This document shows, one piece after another, positions 1 through 5,693 of a DNA stretch of 23,064 nucleotides. A program made the position numbers and the translations under genes. Source of the DNA: a virus; the IMG/VR virus record IMGVR_UViG_3300042691_022212, positions 1-23,064 of that record. One strand, 5' to 3'. Under the pieces are notes generated by a model. It worked only from the letters and a program-made list of their open reading frames with translations, was not told the DNA's origin and ran no database searches. Numbering within the stretch: the stretch's first letter is position 1; each line of letters starts with the position of its first letter.

Positions 1-440
1 CAAACTACTACAGAATTCCAAGTGTGGAAGAAATGGAAAAAAGAAAACAAGAATTGATTAATAATATTAATTCTATTGATATTTCACAACTTTCAATTGA
101 AAGTAATTCAATTTGGGATTTGTTTACTGATGGAACAAACATTCATTTAGGTAAACGTAGTAGTGGATGGAAGTTTTTATGGAATTTCAATGACAAAAAA
201 TTTTATTCAAATAAAGAAGAATTATTGAACTTTATAAGAACAGGTAGGGTTATAGATGAGTATGGTAAAGAAATGGACGTTGAGGAGTTTATCACAATGG
301 CGTTAGTATGGGGACAACCTAATGGTTATGATCATGAAAAATATCGTAGAGAACATCCACGCCAATATCATTACGATTTTGAAGTAAAAGAAGAATATAT
401 AGATGGATTAAGGGTATCTCCCTCAACTCAATTTAGTTAA
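1..440 (+). CDS. Small phage protein, 5'-partial (start just outside window)
   Basis: The reading frame is open to the left edge, and the upstream codons read (T)NYYRIPSVEEMEKRK, so the GTG at 24 and ATG at 33 are probably internal and the true start lies a few bases before the window. The visible part is about 146 residues. It contains IHLGKRSSGWKFLWNF followed by KFYSNKEELLNFI, a pattern I recall from small uncharacterised phage proteins that open with TNYY and carry an H(I/L)GK-S-GW motif. No catalytic residues, signal peptide or membrane segment are evident. The C-terminus is rich in His, Arg and Tyr (HEKYRREHPRQYHYDF). Function unknown. It is followed 21 bases later by another small gene on the same strand, probably cotranscribed. 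Confidence is high that it is coding and low on any role. Confidence 0.8.
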   Translation, partial: NYYRIPSVEEMEKRKQELINNINSIDISQLSIESNSIWDLFTDGTNIHLGKRSSGWKFLWNFNDKKFYSNKEELLNFIRTGRVIDEYGKEMDVEEFITMALVWGQPNGYDHEKYRREHPRQYHYDFEVKEEYIDGLRVSPSTQFS

Positions 441-461
441 CAATTTAAAAAATAAAATATT

Positions 462-740
462 ATGGCTAAGAGACTTTCATATGAAGAAAAAAAGGAAAAA
501 TTGTTCGTTGACATCATAAATAAGATGTTTGAAATCGCTGGTCACAAGGTTACATTTGAGGATATCAAAGACCGTAAGGATGCTTGGTACAATGATTGGA
601 CAATGACTGAAGACCAATATAACGAATGGAGAAAATGGGGATGTAAAGAATTAAAGAAAAAACTGAAACTTACTGATGTTTATGCTGACAGACAAATGTC
701 AATGATTGGGTTAAATTGGGGTTTGAAATTTGACAAGTAA
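462..740 (+). CDS. Hypothetical small phage protein
   Basis: A 92-residue, soluble, highly charged protein starting MAKRLSYEEKKEK. It has a Lys/Glu-rich N-terminal helix, a central segment FEDIKDRKDAWYNDWTM and a C-terminus MSMIGLNWGLKF. The Trp-rich, helical make-up resembles small early-type phage proteins of unknown function. There is no signal peptide or recognisable enzymatic motif. The ATG at 462 is preceded by an A-rich stretch (AAAATATT) without a Shine-Dalgarno sequence, as in the rest of the window. A strong hairpin with a T tract follows at 771, so this gene probably ends a transcript shared with the gene before it. Confidence 0.8.
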   Translation: MAKRLSYEEKKEKLFVDIINKMFEIAGHKVTFEDIKDRKDAWYNDWTMTEDQYNEWRKWGCKELKKKLKLTDVYADRQMSMIGLNWGLKFDK

Positions 741-770
741 GATGCTACATTAATTCCGATATATAAAAAA

Positions 771-796
771 AACACAACCTAAGTTGTGTTTTTTTT
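771..796 (+). terminator. Rho-independent terminator
   Basis: Perfect 8-bp stem AACACAAC/GTTGTGTT (771-778 and 783-790) with a 4-base loop, followed by a T tract. It lies after the gene ending at 740 and before the promoter-like motif at 807, separating two transcription units. Confidence 0.8.
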
Positions 797-806
797 ATTT
801 AAATAA

Positions 807-814
807 TATTTATA
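807..814 (+). promoter_or_regulatory. TATTTATA motif, candidate phage late promoter
   Basis: Exact TATTTATA within AATAATATTTATAAATTA, ending 17 bases before the ATG at 832 and directly after a terminator. One of a recurrent set in this window upstream of + strand genes; see the matching finding. Confidence 0.5.
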
Positions 815-831
815 AATTAAAACTATATTTT

Positions 832-2292
832 ATGAAACATTTATTAAATGATATATCAGAATCTGAAAACAATAGAATTTTAGAACAATACAACAATTCG
901 TTATTGGTTAATACTTCTAAATTCAAAAAGCTATTGGAATCAAAACTTGGGGATGTTAAACCTATTATGGAAAAGAGAAACAATATAACATTAATAAATG
1001 AAGATTCAGTTATACCATTTAAGAATAATAATGAAGGTAACCGATTTAGAAATTGGGTAAATGATAAATTTCCAGGAGTCGCTAAAGAATTACAATTAGA
1101 TAGAGAAGGTGCGTATAATAATTATTATATTCAAAAAGCATGGAATTATTTCGTAGGTATTGGTAAAACTGGGGAGACCTTGGGAGATAAATATATAAAG
1201 TCAAGTATTGCAAAAATTGGTGCTTTTGGTAGTGGTTTAAATGACAATTCTATTACTAATTCAAAACCTGAAGTATCTAATAAAATACCATTTAAGAATA
1301 ATAATGAAGGTAACCGATTTAGAAATTGGGTAAATGATACTTATCCTAAAATTGCTAGTGGATTAAAATTAGATAGAGAAGGGGAATACAACAATTATTA
1401 TATTCAGACAGCTTGGAATTATAAAGTTGGTAATTATACATTAGGGGAATTATATTCAACCCTAAAAATGTTTAATCCGGTAGGAAATTGGACTTCTAAT
1501 TTACAAACAGACCCAGTATCAAAATCTAAATTACCTTCATGTGTTTCAATTGGTGTTGGTGGTGAAGATTGGTGTAGTAAAATAAATCCAAATGGTTCTG
1601 TAGTTATAAGTGCAGGTAACCCAGATGTAGGTTGTTCAAGATTTACAAGAGAGTGTTTAGACGATTATAGAGTAAATCTAAGACTTGGAAATGCTTGGGA
1701 CGCTTTTAATAATTTATATGATTGGTTTGGAATGTCACCAGGAAAAATAAAATATAATTTATATGATTCTCTAGATTGGGAGAATATACATAAATTAGTT
1801 AAACAAAATAAAATAACTAAAAATTTGTGTAAAACTACATTTACTAAAGTTGGTCAAGATAGTGTAAATCCAATAATTAGAAATATGATAATAAATAGTA
1901 ATATAATTCCTAATTCATCAGGAGTGAATGTATCCTCTTTAGAATTAGGTGATTTTGTTGGTGTATATTATCCAGGTTCTAAAAGTATGGGTCATGCTCT
2001 TTGTGAAAAATTAATACAAAACAATCTTGATGATAGTAGTAATTTTTCACAAAATAAATTCACATTTAACACCCATATTGGTTTTGTTGGGGCAATAAAA
2101 AATGGTGAACCAATCATATATCACCAAACATATGATAAATGGATGGCAACACCCGCAAAGTTAATGCTGAGTAAAAATAGTTCAGATGGCATGATAGCTT
2201 GGGTAAGACAAAATCCTACAGTTTCAAGTAAGACTAAAAAAATTGCCGATAAATTAACAGAACATTACAGAAATATCAATAACATAATCTAA
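832..2292 (+). CDS. NlpC/P60-like putative cell-wall hydrolase with duplicated N-terminal domain
   Basis: A 486-residue protein starting MKHLLNDISESE. I use the ATG at 832 because it follows the TATTTATA motif; the frame extends upstream only through the preceding terminator. Residues 61-115 and 152-205 are two copies of a domain beginning IPFKNNNEGNRFRNWVND and containing LDREG-YNNYYIQ-AWNY. From memory this resembles peptidoglycan-binding-like repeats in phage proteins, but that is not proven. The C-terminal half looks like a papain-fold NlpC/P60 or CHAP-type domain: candidate nucleophile C268 in GCSRFTREC, LGDFVGVYYPG preceding the histidine as in this fold, candidate H415 in THIGFVG, and H431 in IIYH. 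The likely role is cleavage of host peptidoglycan, as an endolysin or virion-associated lysin. No signal peptide is seen. Spanin-like genes about 2 kb downstream fit a lysis role. The catalytic assignment is by pattern only. Confidence 0.72.
   Translation: MKHLLNDISESENNRILEQYNNSLLVNTSKFKKLLESKLGDVKPIMEKRNNITLINEDSVIPFKNNNEGNRFRNWVNDKFPGVAKELQLDREGAYNNYYIQKAWNYFVGIGKTGETLGDKYIKSSIAKIGAFGSGLNDNSITNSKPEVSNKIPFKNNNEGNRFRNWVNDTYPKIASGLKLDREGEYNNYYIQTAWNYKVGNYTLGELYSTLKMFNPVGNWTSNLQTDPVSKSKLPSCVSIGVGGEDWCSKINPNGSVVISAGNPDVGCSRFTRECLDDYRVNLRLGNAWDAFNNLYDWFGMSPGKIKYNLYDSLDWENIHKLVKQNKITKNLCKTTFTKVGQDSVNPIIRNMIINSNIIPNSSGVNVSSLELGDFVGVYYPGSKSMGHALCEKLIQNNLDDSSNFSQNKFTFNTHIGFVGAIKNGEPIIYHQTYDKWMATPAKLMLSKNSSDGMIAWVRQNPTVSSKTKKIADKLTEHYRNINNII
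1012..1339 (+). repeat. 55-bp perfect direct repeat (1012-1066 and 1285-1339)
   Basis: The two domain copies in the hydrolase gene share 55 identical bases (offset 273), encoding IPFKNNNEGNRFRNWVND. The flanking parts of the copies have diverged in both DNA and protein. This indicates duplication with recent homogenisation, or a very constrained segment. Confidence 0.85.
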
Positions 2293-2315
2293 TTTAGAAA
2301 TTACTAAAATTTAGT

Positions 2316-3020
2316 TTAAATAAATTTCCCAACAATATAAATTGGTGGGGTTTTTATACCAAAAATTCTTTTAAAAATTGTTGGTACTGATTGATAAGTG
2401 TGTGAATCATCAGAGTTACCAATTTTTAAATCAATAGAACTTCCACCATCAAATAATAACCCATCAGTTATCCCTAACTTTAATGCGAATTGACAAATAT
2501 CATACATTGAGATAAATCCCCATCTAGTTGAATGGATTATAACTAAATCACCTTTTTTATTTTTACCAATAATTGTTCTATATAGTTTTTTTGAGTTAAT
2601 TTTAGTATTAGTAACATTTGTATTTATTTTACCATTTATAATACCTCTATATGCTGTTTGGACACAATTAGATGATGATGGAACACAACCATACATAGAA
2701 ATAAATGGTTTATTATTAATCGTATAGAATGACCCTCCAAATCTACTCTGTGTATTAATTACTTTGCCATTAACTTTAGCAAAACCTTCAATAGTACCAT
2801 CAGATTTGAAAAAATTAGCATTCAAATAAAAATCATATTTTTCTGATTTTTTAGTGTCAGTTGAAAAATTCATATGTTTACTATCTATTGTTATGATAGT
2901 AAGTCCTTTTGAAATTGAGGTTTCAACTGAAAAATATTTATTTTTTATACTATTGTATCCTCCAATAAATGAATAAATTAAAGGTAACAAGATAATGATA
3001 ATAATGAAACTCTTTCTCAT
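2316..3020 (-). CDS. Secreted phosphodiester glycosidase-like (NAGPA/DUF2233) protein
   Basis: A 234-residue protein with an N-terminal hydrophobic signal or anchor (MRKSFIIIIILLPLIYSFIGG), so it probably acts outside the cytoplasm. The body carries hallmarks of the phosphodiester glycosidase family (NAGPA domain, DUF2233; exopolysaccharide-related proteins): YLNANFF at 65-71, RTIIGK at 148-153, and a GLLFDGGSSIDL block (DGGSS 191-195) followed by SVPTIF. Relatives cleave phosphodiester-linked sugars or act on surface glycans. For a phage this suggests change to the host surface, such as superinfection exclusion or release of progeny, which is inference. The gene is transcribed against its neighbours and ends 23 bases from the hydrolase gene. 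Upstream at 3060-3053 is an exact TATATTTG, matching the Bacteroidetes -7 consensus TAnnTTTG. Its isolated orientation suggests an accessory (moron) gene. Confidence 0.75.
   Translation of the reverse strand: MRKSFIIIIILLPLIYSFIGGYNSIKNKYFSVETSISKGLTIITIDSKHMNFSTDTKKSEKYDFYLNANFFKSDGTIEGFAKVNGKVINTQSRFGGSFYTINNKPFISMYGCVPSSSNCVQTAYRGIINGKINTNVTNTKINSKKLYRTIIGKNKKGDLVIIHSTRWGFISMYDICQFALKLGITDGLLFDGGSSIDLKIGNSDDSHTYQSVPTIFKRIFGIKTPPIYIVGKFI
2328..2355 (+). terminator. Probable terminator between convergent genes
   Basis: Hairpin CCCAACAAT/ATTGGTGGG with one mismatch and a short AT loop, followed by GTTTTTAT. It overlaps the 3' end of the minus-strand glycosidase gene and would stop transcription coming from the hydrolase gene. 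Confidence 0.5.
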
Positions 3021-3052
3021 ATTATAAGTTTTAATTGGTTAGAAAATACTAT

Positions 3053-3060
3053 CAAATATA
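3053..3060 (-). promoter_or_regulatory. Bacteroidetes-type -7 box (TAnnTTTG)
   Basis: On the minus strand this reads TATATTTG, an exact match to the TAnnTTTG consensus of Bacteroidetes vegetative promoters, 32 bases before the glycosidase start. No clear -33 TTG box is present at the expected spacing, so confidence is limited. Confidence 0.4.
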
Positions 3061-3118
3061 TAACCAAGACCAAAATAAATTAGTTCACTCAATTTAAAAA
3101 TAATAATAAAAATATAAA

Positions 3119-3147
3119 AGTGTGGGAAATTATCTCACACTTTTTTT
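3119..3147 (+). terminator. Rho-independent terminator in a divergent region
   Basis: Stem AGTGTGGG/CTCACACT (one G-U pair) with a 7-base AT loop, followed by seven T. It lies between two divergent genes, directly before the tandem TATTTATA motifs, and so insulates the gene at 3178 from upstream transcription. Confidence 0.75.
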
Positions 3148-3152
3148 ATTTC

Positions 3153-3166
3153 TATTTATATTTATA
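3153..3166 (+). promoter_or_regulatory. Two overlapping TATTTATA motifs, candidate phage promoter
   Basis: TATTTATA occurs at 3153-3160 and again at 3159-3166, the second ending 11 bases before the ATG at 3178. The site sits directly behind a terminator, as expected for a new transcript start. Confidence 0.5.
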
Positions 3167-3177
3167 ATAAAAATCAT

Positions 3178-3711
3178 ATGAAAAAAATTAGTCGTTCACC
3201 AAGTAATGATATTAAGTTTGATAATAATGTGACTTATAATGATAATTTCGCTGATTGGTTAACGGAAATGGTTGACCATTGGGCTAAGAACTATACTGGA
3301 TGTACATTTGAAATTAGACAAGTTGGAACTGAAGGGACTCAAGTAGAGATTGAGTCAAAACCAAAACAAAATATAAATTTTGATTGTAGTAATAGTTTAA
3401 ATACAGATTTAAGTAAGGTTAATAAAATAAAATATGAAAAAAAAGCAAGCGAAACTAAAACTTATTATATTGTAACTTGGAAAACTGAATCAAAAGAAAC
3501 ACCAAAAAAAGATAGTTCTAAATCTAAAACTGGAACTACTGATAATGAACAAGATTCTGAAATTCCATCTTCTCTTAAACAATTAGTTGCACCTTTGGCT
3601 AATAAAGTTGCAACAAGTATTAGAAGTGCCACAAATATAACTAATGAGGAAAAAGAAATTAATAAAAAATTATTAGAAGAAATTGATAGAATTAAAGAAT
3701 TATTAAAATAA
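3178..3711 (+). CDS. Hypothetical protein
   Basis: A 177-residue soluble protein that I do not recognise. The N-terminal ~100 residues look like a small mixed alpha/beta domain: NFADWLTEMVDHWAKNYTGCTFEIRQVGTEG, then TKTYYIVTWKTESK. A low-complexity linker rich in Lys, Ser, Thr and Glu follows (about 105-128, SKETPKKDSSKSKTGTT). The end is a helical tail with coiled-coil character (EEKEINKKLLEEIDRIKELL). There is no signal peptide. Two TATTTATA motifs precede it and a strong terminator follows, so it seems to be a single-gene transcript. A globular head, linker and coiled coil would suit a virion or adaptor protein, but nothing here assigns a function. Confidence 0.75.
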   Translation: MKKISRSPSNDIKFDNNVTYNDNFADWLTEMVDHWAKNYTGCTFEIRQVGTEGTQVEIESKPKQNINFDCSNSLNTDLSKVNKIKYEKKASETKTYYIVTWKTESKETPKKDSSKSKTGTTDNEQDSEIPSSLKQLVAPLANKVATSIRSATNITNEEKEINKKLLEEIDRIKELLK

Positions 3712-3715
3712 AAAA

Positions 3716-3747
3716 AATCCCCATTTCAATTAAGAGTGGGGATTTTT
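3716..3747. terminator. Bidirectional terminator between convergent genes
   Basis: Stem AATCCCCA/TGGGGATT (3716-3723 and 3737-3744) with T tracts on both strands. It closes the + strand gene ending at 3711 and the minus-strand lipoprotein gene ending at 3763. Confidence 0.85.
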
Positions 3748-3762
3748 AGTTAGAAATTAAAA

Positions 3763-3927
3763 TTATTTCTCAACTTTAGCAGTGTCTACAGATGGAGTTG
3801 TTACTGTAGTAACTTCAACTTTAGTTGAATCTTCAGTTGATTTAACTTCTTCAGTTTTAGTTTGTGATTCACAAGATGTGAAAATAGCACCAAGTACTAA
3901 TGCTGTTCCAAAAATTACTTTTTTCAT
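3763..3927 (-). CDS. Small lipoprotein
   Basis: A 54-residue protein starting MKKVIFGTALVLGAIFTSCE. It has a Lys-Lys N-terminus, a hydrophobic core and a lipobox-like IFTSC with the lipidated cysteine at position 19, typical of Bacteroidetes lipoproteins. The mature part is only about 36 residues, made mostly of Thr, Ser, Val, Lys and Glu (TKTEEVKSTEDSTKVEV), so it is probably an unstructured, membrane-tethered peptide. It is convergent with the gene ending at 3711, with a shared terminator, and has its own promoter-like sequence (TTGACT-N17-TATTTA on the minus strand, 4002-3974). Possible roles are superinfection exclusion or an envelope function in lysis; neither is shown by the sequence. 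Its opposite strand and separate transcription suggest a moron gene. It is short, but the intact signal peptide makes coding very likely. Confidence 0.8.
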   Translation of the reverse strand: MKKVIFGTALVLGAIFTSCESQTKTEEVKSTEDSTKVEVTTVTTPSVDTAKVEK

Positions 3928-3973
3928 TTTTTTTCGTTGTTTTTAAAATTGATTTGTTATTTTTTATAGACAA

Positions 3974-4002
3974 TAAATACATAATAATTGTAGAGAAGTC
4001 AA
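3974..4002 (-). promoter_or_regulatory. Host-like promoter for the lipoprotein gene
   Basis: Minus strand TTGACT (4002-3997), a 17-base spacer, then TATTTATTG (from 3979). Its form matches the candidates upstream of the UVR gene (10020) and of the gene at 20463. The start codon lies 47 bases downstream of the second box. Confidence 0.45.
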
Positions 4003-4032
4003 ATAGTTTTAACATTTTTTTAAAAAAAAATA

Positions 4033-4040
4033 TACTTATA
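4033..4040 (+). promoter_or_regulatory. Variant of the TATTTATA motif (TACTTATA)
   Basis: One mismatch from TATTTATA within TATACTTATAAATAAAAC, ending 15 bases before the ATG at 4056. The position matches the exact copies elsewhere. Confidence 0.35.
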
Positions 4041-4055
4041 AATAAAACATAAAAT

Positions 4056-4409
4056 ATGAATTGGAAACACACCCTAATTATCGTGGTATCAATATTATTG
4101 ATTGGGATTATTTTGGGTTATATGATGAATACAAATCATCAAGATAACAAGAAATTACAACAACAAATTATTGATGCTGAAAAGAAAGCCATAGATTCTC
4201 TATATAAAAAATTGGATGTAATGAAATCTGAGAGAGAAAAAATGGAATCCCAGTTGGATATCTTAACTACAAGCATTCAAATGAGTGAAAGTAATCTAAC
4301 ATCAAAAATAAACCAATTAAAAATTCAAAACAATGTTAAGATTGACGCTATTATTAATAGTTCTAATGACCAGCTCTTGGATGGTTTGCGCACAAGGTTT
4401 AACCAATAA
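4056..4409 (+). CDS. Inner-membrane coiled-coil protein, candidate i-spanin (Rz-like)
   Basis: A 117-residue protein with one N-terminal membrane segment (HTLIIVVSILLIGIILGYMM, residues 5-24), followed by about 80 residues of heptad-like coiled coil (KKLQQQIIDAEKKAIDSLYKK onward, then EREKMESQLDILTT). This topology, an N-terminal anchor with a periplasmic coiled coil, is that of inner-membrane spanins (Rz type), which join with an outer-membrane partner to fuse the envelope at lysis. The last 77 bases overlap a second gene in another frame that starts with its own signal sequence, as in Rz/Rz1 pairs. Spanins have little sequence conservation, so the call rests on topology and gene arrangement. 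A generic membrane-anchored structural protein is the alternative. Confidence 0.6.
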   Translation: MNWKHTLIIVVSILLIGIILGYMMNTNHQDNKKLQQQIIDAEKKAIDSLYKKLDVMKSEREKMESQLDILTTSIQMSESNLTSKINQLKIQNNVKIDAIINSSNDQLLDGLRTRFNQ

Positions 4410-4824
4410 CACAGACACAATTAAACCAAAAATTGACTTAATAGTTGTCAATGGTGATACCTCTTTTGTTATCAATAGAAAATTTGCTGAGAAAATTGCT
4501 ATACAATATGATTCATTGAAAATTGTAACTGCCAAACTATCTGAGTATAAAATTGTATTAGACGATTGTGTTAAAGTAAAAGACCAATATAAGGTAGCCT
4601 TGGACAAATCAATGGACATTACAGATATGTTAAAGAGAGAGGCAGAAACCAAAGACCAAATTGTTCAAGGATATAGGAAAATTGAAGAGTCACAACAAAA
4701 GATTATTACAGATTTGAATACTGAATTCCGTAAAGTAAAAAATAGGAATAAATGGCTAACTGGATTAACCATTGGAGGTGTTTCAGTGGGGTTTACTTCA
4801 ATCATCCTTTTACTTTTAAAATAA
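4333..4824 (+). CDS. Signal-peptide protein with C-terminal membrane segment, candidate second spanin component
   Basis: A 163-residue protein whose ATG lies inside the 3' end of the previous gene, in the +1 frame (77-base overlap). It has an N-terminal signal sequence (MLRLTLLLIVLMTSSWMVCAQG), cut either at CA|QG or, less likely because position -1 is Val, lipidated at Cys19. After TDTIKPKIDLIVVNGDTSF comes a long coiled-coil region (about 48-135), then a short charged stretch (KVKNRNKW) and a C-terminal membrane helix (LTGLTIGGVSVGFTSIILLL). A secreted coiled coil tethered at its C-terminus resembles the topology of unimolecular spanins. Embedding in the preceding gene resembles Rz1. The two genes may act together in envelope disruption, but the pair does not exactly match any class I know. 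Confidence 0.6.
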   Translation: MLRLTLLLIVLMTSSWMVCAQGLTNNTDTIKPKIDLIVVNGDTSFVINRKFAEKIAIQYDSLKIVTAKLSEYKIVLDDCVKVKDQYKVALDKSMDITDMLKREAETKDQIVQGYRKIEESQQKIITDLNTEFRKVKNRNKWLTGLTIGGVSVGFTSIILLLLK

Positions 4825-4838
4825 GTAATTTAAAATTA

Positions 4839-4857
4839 TTATGTCTATATGACATAA
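4839..4857. repeat. Inverted repeat between two membrane-protein genes
   Basis: TTATGTC and GACATAA form a 7-bp stem around the loop TATAT, 15 bases after one stop codon and 21 bases before the next start. There is no T tract after it, so it is not a classical terminator; it may be an RNA hairpin or a protein site. Confidence 0.4.
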
Positions 4858-4877
4858 AATTTAAATAATTTATTATT

Positions 4878-5192
4878 ATGGGAATTACTTATTTCACTTT
4901 AGGTATGCTCTCGATGTTGGCTCTAGTATTTGTTGGAGTTATTGTTTGGGGTTTGGTTAAGGTATTAAGAATTGAAAGGCAGATTGTTGCCATAAAAGAA
5001 AATCAAAGATTTGATGTTGATAATGTTCAACGTCAATTTGATGGTGTTTATAGAACTATTGGTGACCATAGGGATGATTCAAATAAGGCTATGGACAACT
5101 TGTGGAGAGATATTACTACCAAGTTTGATGAATCAATACGTTATACCGACAAAAGAATTGATAAAGCATTAAATCAAAAAGAAATTCAGTAA
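4878..5192 (+). CDS. Small membrane-anchored coiled-coil protein
   Basis: A 104-residue protein with an N-terminal membrane segment (TLGMLSMLALVFVGVIVWGLVKVL, residues 7-30), then a charged helical region (RIERQIVAIKENQRF, RQFDGVYRTIGDHRDDSNKAMDNLWRD, DKRIDKALNQKE). It follows the two spanin-like genes on the same strand, with a 53-base gap that holds an inverted repeat, and ends just before a strong terminator. Similar short anchored helices are common in phage genomes without known function. Membership in the lysis cluster is possible from position. No enzymatic motif is present. Confidence 0.7.
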   Translation: MGITYFTLGMLSMLALVFVGVIVWGLVKVLRIERQIVAIKENQRFDVDNVQRQFDGVYRTIGDHRDDSNKAMDNLWRDITTKFDESIRYTDKRIDKALNQKEIQ

Positions 5193-5198
5193 AACAAA

Positions 5199-5230
5199 AA
5201 ACCCCTTCTTAACGGAGGGGTTTCTTTTTT
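5199..5230. terminator. Bidirectional terminator (membrane genes / tmRNA)
   Basis: Stem AAACCCCT/AGGGGTTT (5199-5206 and 5216-5223) with T tracts on both strands. It ends the + strand membrane-protein transcript and, in the other direction, lies directly behind the 3' end of the tmRNA at 5234. Confidence 0.85.
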
Positions 5231-5233
5231 AAA

Positions 5234-5614
5234 GGTGGAGGTATTGGGTCACGATCCCAAGTCCTGCCCATCTTAACTATTAAGGACTACATGTTTAGGA
5301 CAACATTATTCGCAGTGTTCCGAGCTATTTGATTTTTATACCCCCAAAATCAACAAAATCGGTCAATTCATTTTTGGGGATGAGAATTGATTATACAACC
5401 CTATAGTGCTCCTGTTCCTGAGTTAATGCACCCCGACTCGAAAGTAATGACCTATTGACTAGGCTACTACTGCTTCTTCAGCACGGATTAAACCTACTGC
5501 AGAAAGTTTGTTGATAACGTTGCCGTGTATCGTTTCAAACCAGTTTAACAGACTTAGTTTAGGTCTGACATGCCCCAAATAACTAACAACGTCAGTCAAT
5601 TCCAGATTACCCCC
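5234..5614 (-). ncRNA. ssrA: tmRNA (ssrA), phage-encoded
   Basis: On the minus strand this is a complete one-piece tmRNA of about 381 nt. The 5' end GGGGGTA (5614-5608) pairs over 7 bp, with one G-U, to TACCTCC (5243-5237), giving the acceptor stem. ATCTGGAATTGACTGACG after the 5' strand matches the conserved tmRNA D-loop region, and GGGGCATG matches the E. coli GGTGCATG. Near the 3' end, AAACATGTAG matches the conserved AAGCATGTAG, followed by a T arm TTGGG-ATCGTGA-CCCAA. The discriminator A and CC are encoded but the final A is not, so CCA must be completed by enzyme. The resume site, TACAC followed by GGC, starts a 21-codon tag ending in TAG. The RNA would rescue stalled ribosomes and tag nascent chains for proteolysis with SmpB, presumably the host's, as none is seen here. 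Free-standing, with its own promoter and terminator. Confidence 0.93.
5459..5524 (-). other. tmRNA proteolysis-tag reading frame
   Basis: Within the tmRNA, GGC at 5524-5522 is the inferred resume codon, preceded by TACAC as E. coli has TAGTC before GCA. The tag is 21 residues: it begins GNVINKL, continues SAVGLIR and ends AEEAVVA, then TAG (5461-5459). It is longer than common tags (E. coli ANDENYALAA) and ends VVA instead of LAA. The exact resume codon is inferred by alignment to the E. coli pattern. Confidence 0.8.
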
Positions 5615-5631
5615 TTTTGTAAAGTAATACA

Positions 5632-5660
5632 ATAATAAATATAATGATTGATAATTCCAA
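5632..5660 (-). promoter_or_regulatory. Candidate tmRNA promoter
   Basis: Minus strand TTGGAA (5660-5655), a 17-base spacer and TATTAT (5637-5632), placing the transcript start a few bases before the mature tmRNA 5' end at 5614, where RNase P would cut. The same spacer and second box appear before the UVR gene at 10020. Confidence 0.45.
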
Positions 5661-5670
5661 GTTTTGATTA

Positions 5671-5678
5671 TATTTATT
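5671..5678 (+). promoter_or_regulatory. Variant of the TATTTATA motif (TATTTATT)
   Basis: One mismatch at the last base, ending 15 bases before the ATG at 5694, in a region divergent from the tmRNA. Confidence 0.35.
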
Positions 5679-5693
5679 TTAATAAAAAAATGT

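Noticed and set aside
1012-1339. CRISPR-like direct repeats
   Set aside because: Only two copies exist, both inside one reading frame and encoding the same protein domain; no spacer array.
3869-4072. 67-codon open frame on the minus strand
   Set aside because: It overlaps the promoter region and signal peptide of the lipoprotein in another frame and is almost all Phe, Ile and Lys from AT-rich DNA.
4333-4409. Possible sequencing frameshift joining the genes at 4056 and 4333
   Set aside because: The second frame begins with its own ATG and a convincing signal sequence, so two overlapping genes explain the data better than one broken gene.
5234-5614. Cluster of tRNA genes in the protein-free region
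   Set aside because: tRNA-like acceptor and T-arm pieces are present but lie at the two ends of one ~380-nt RNA with conserved tmRNA segments; no anticodon arm is found.
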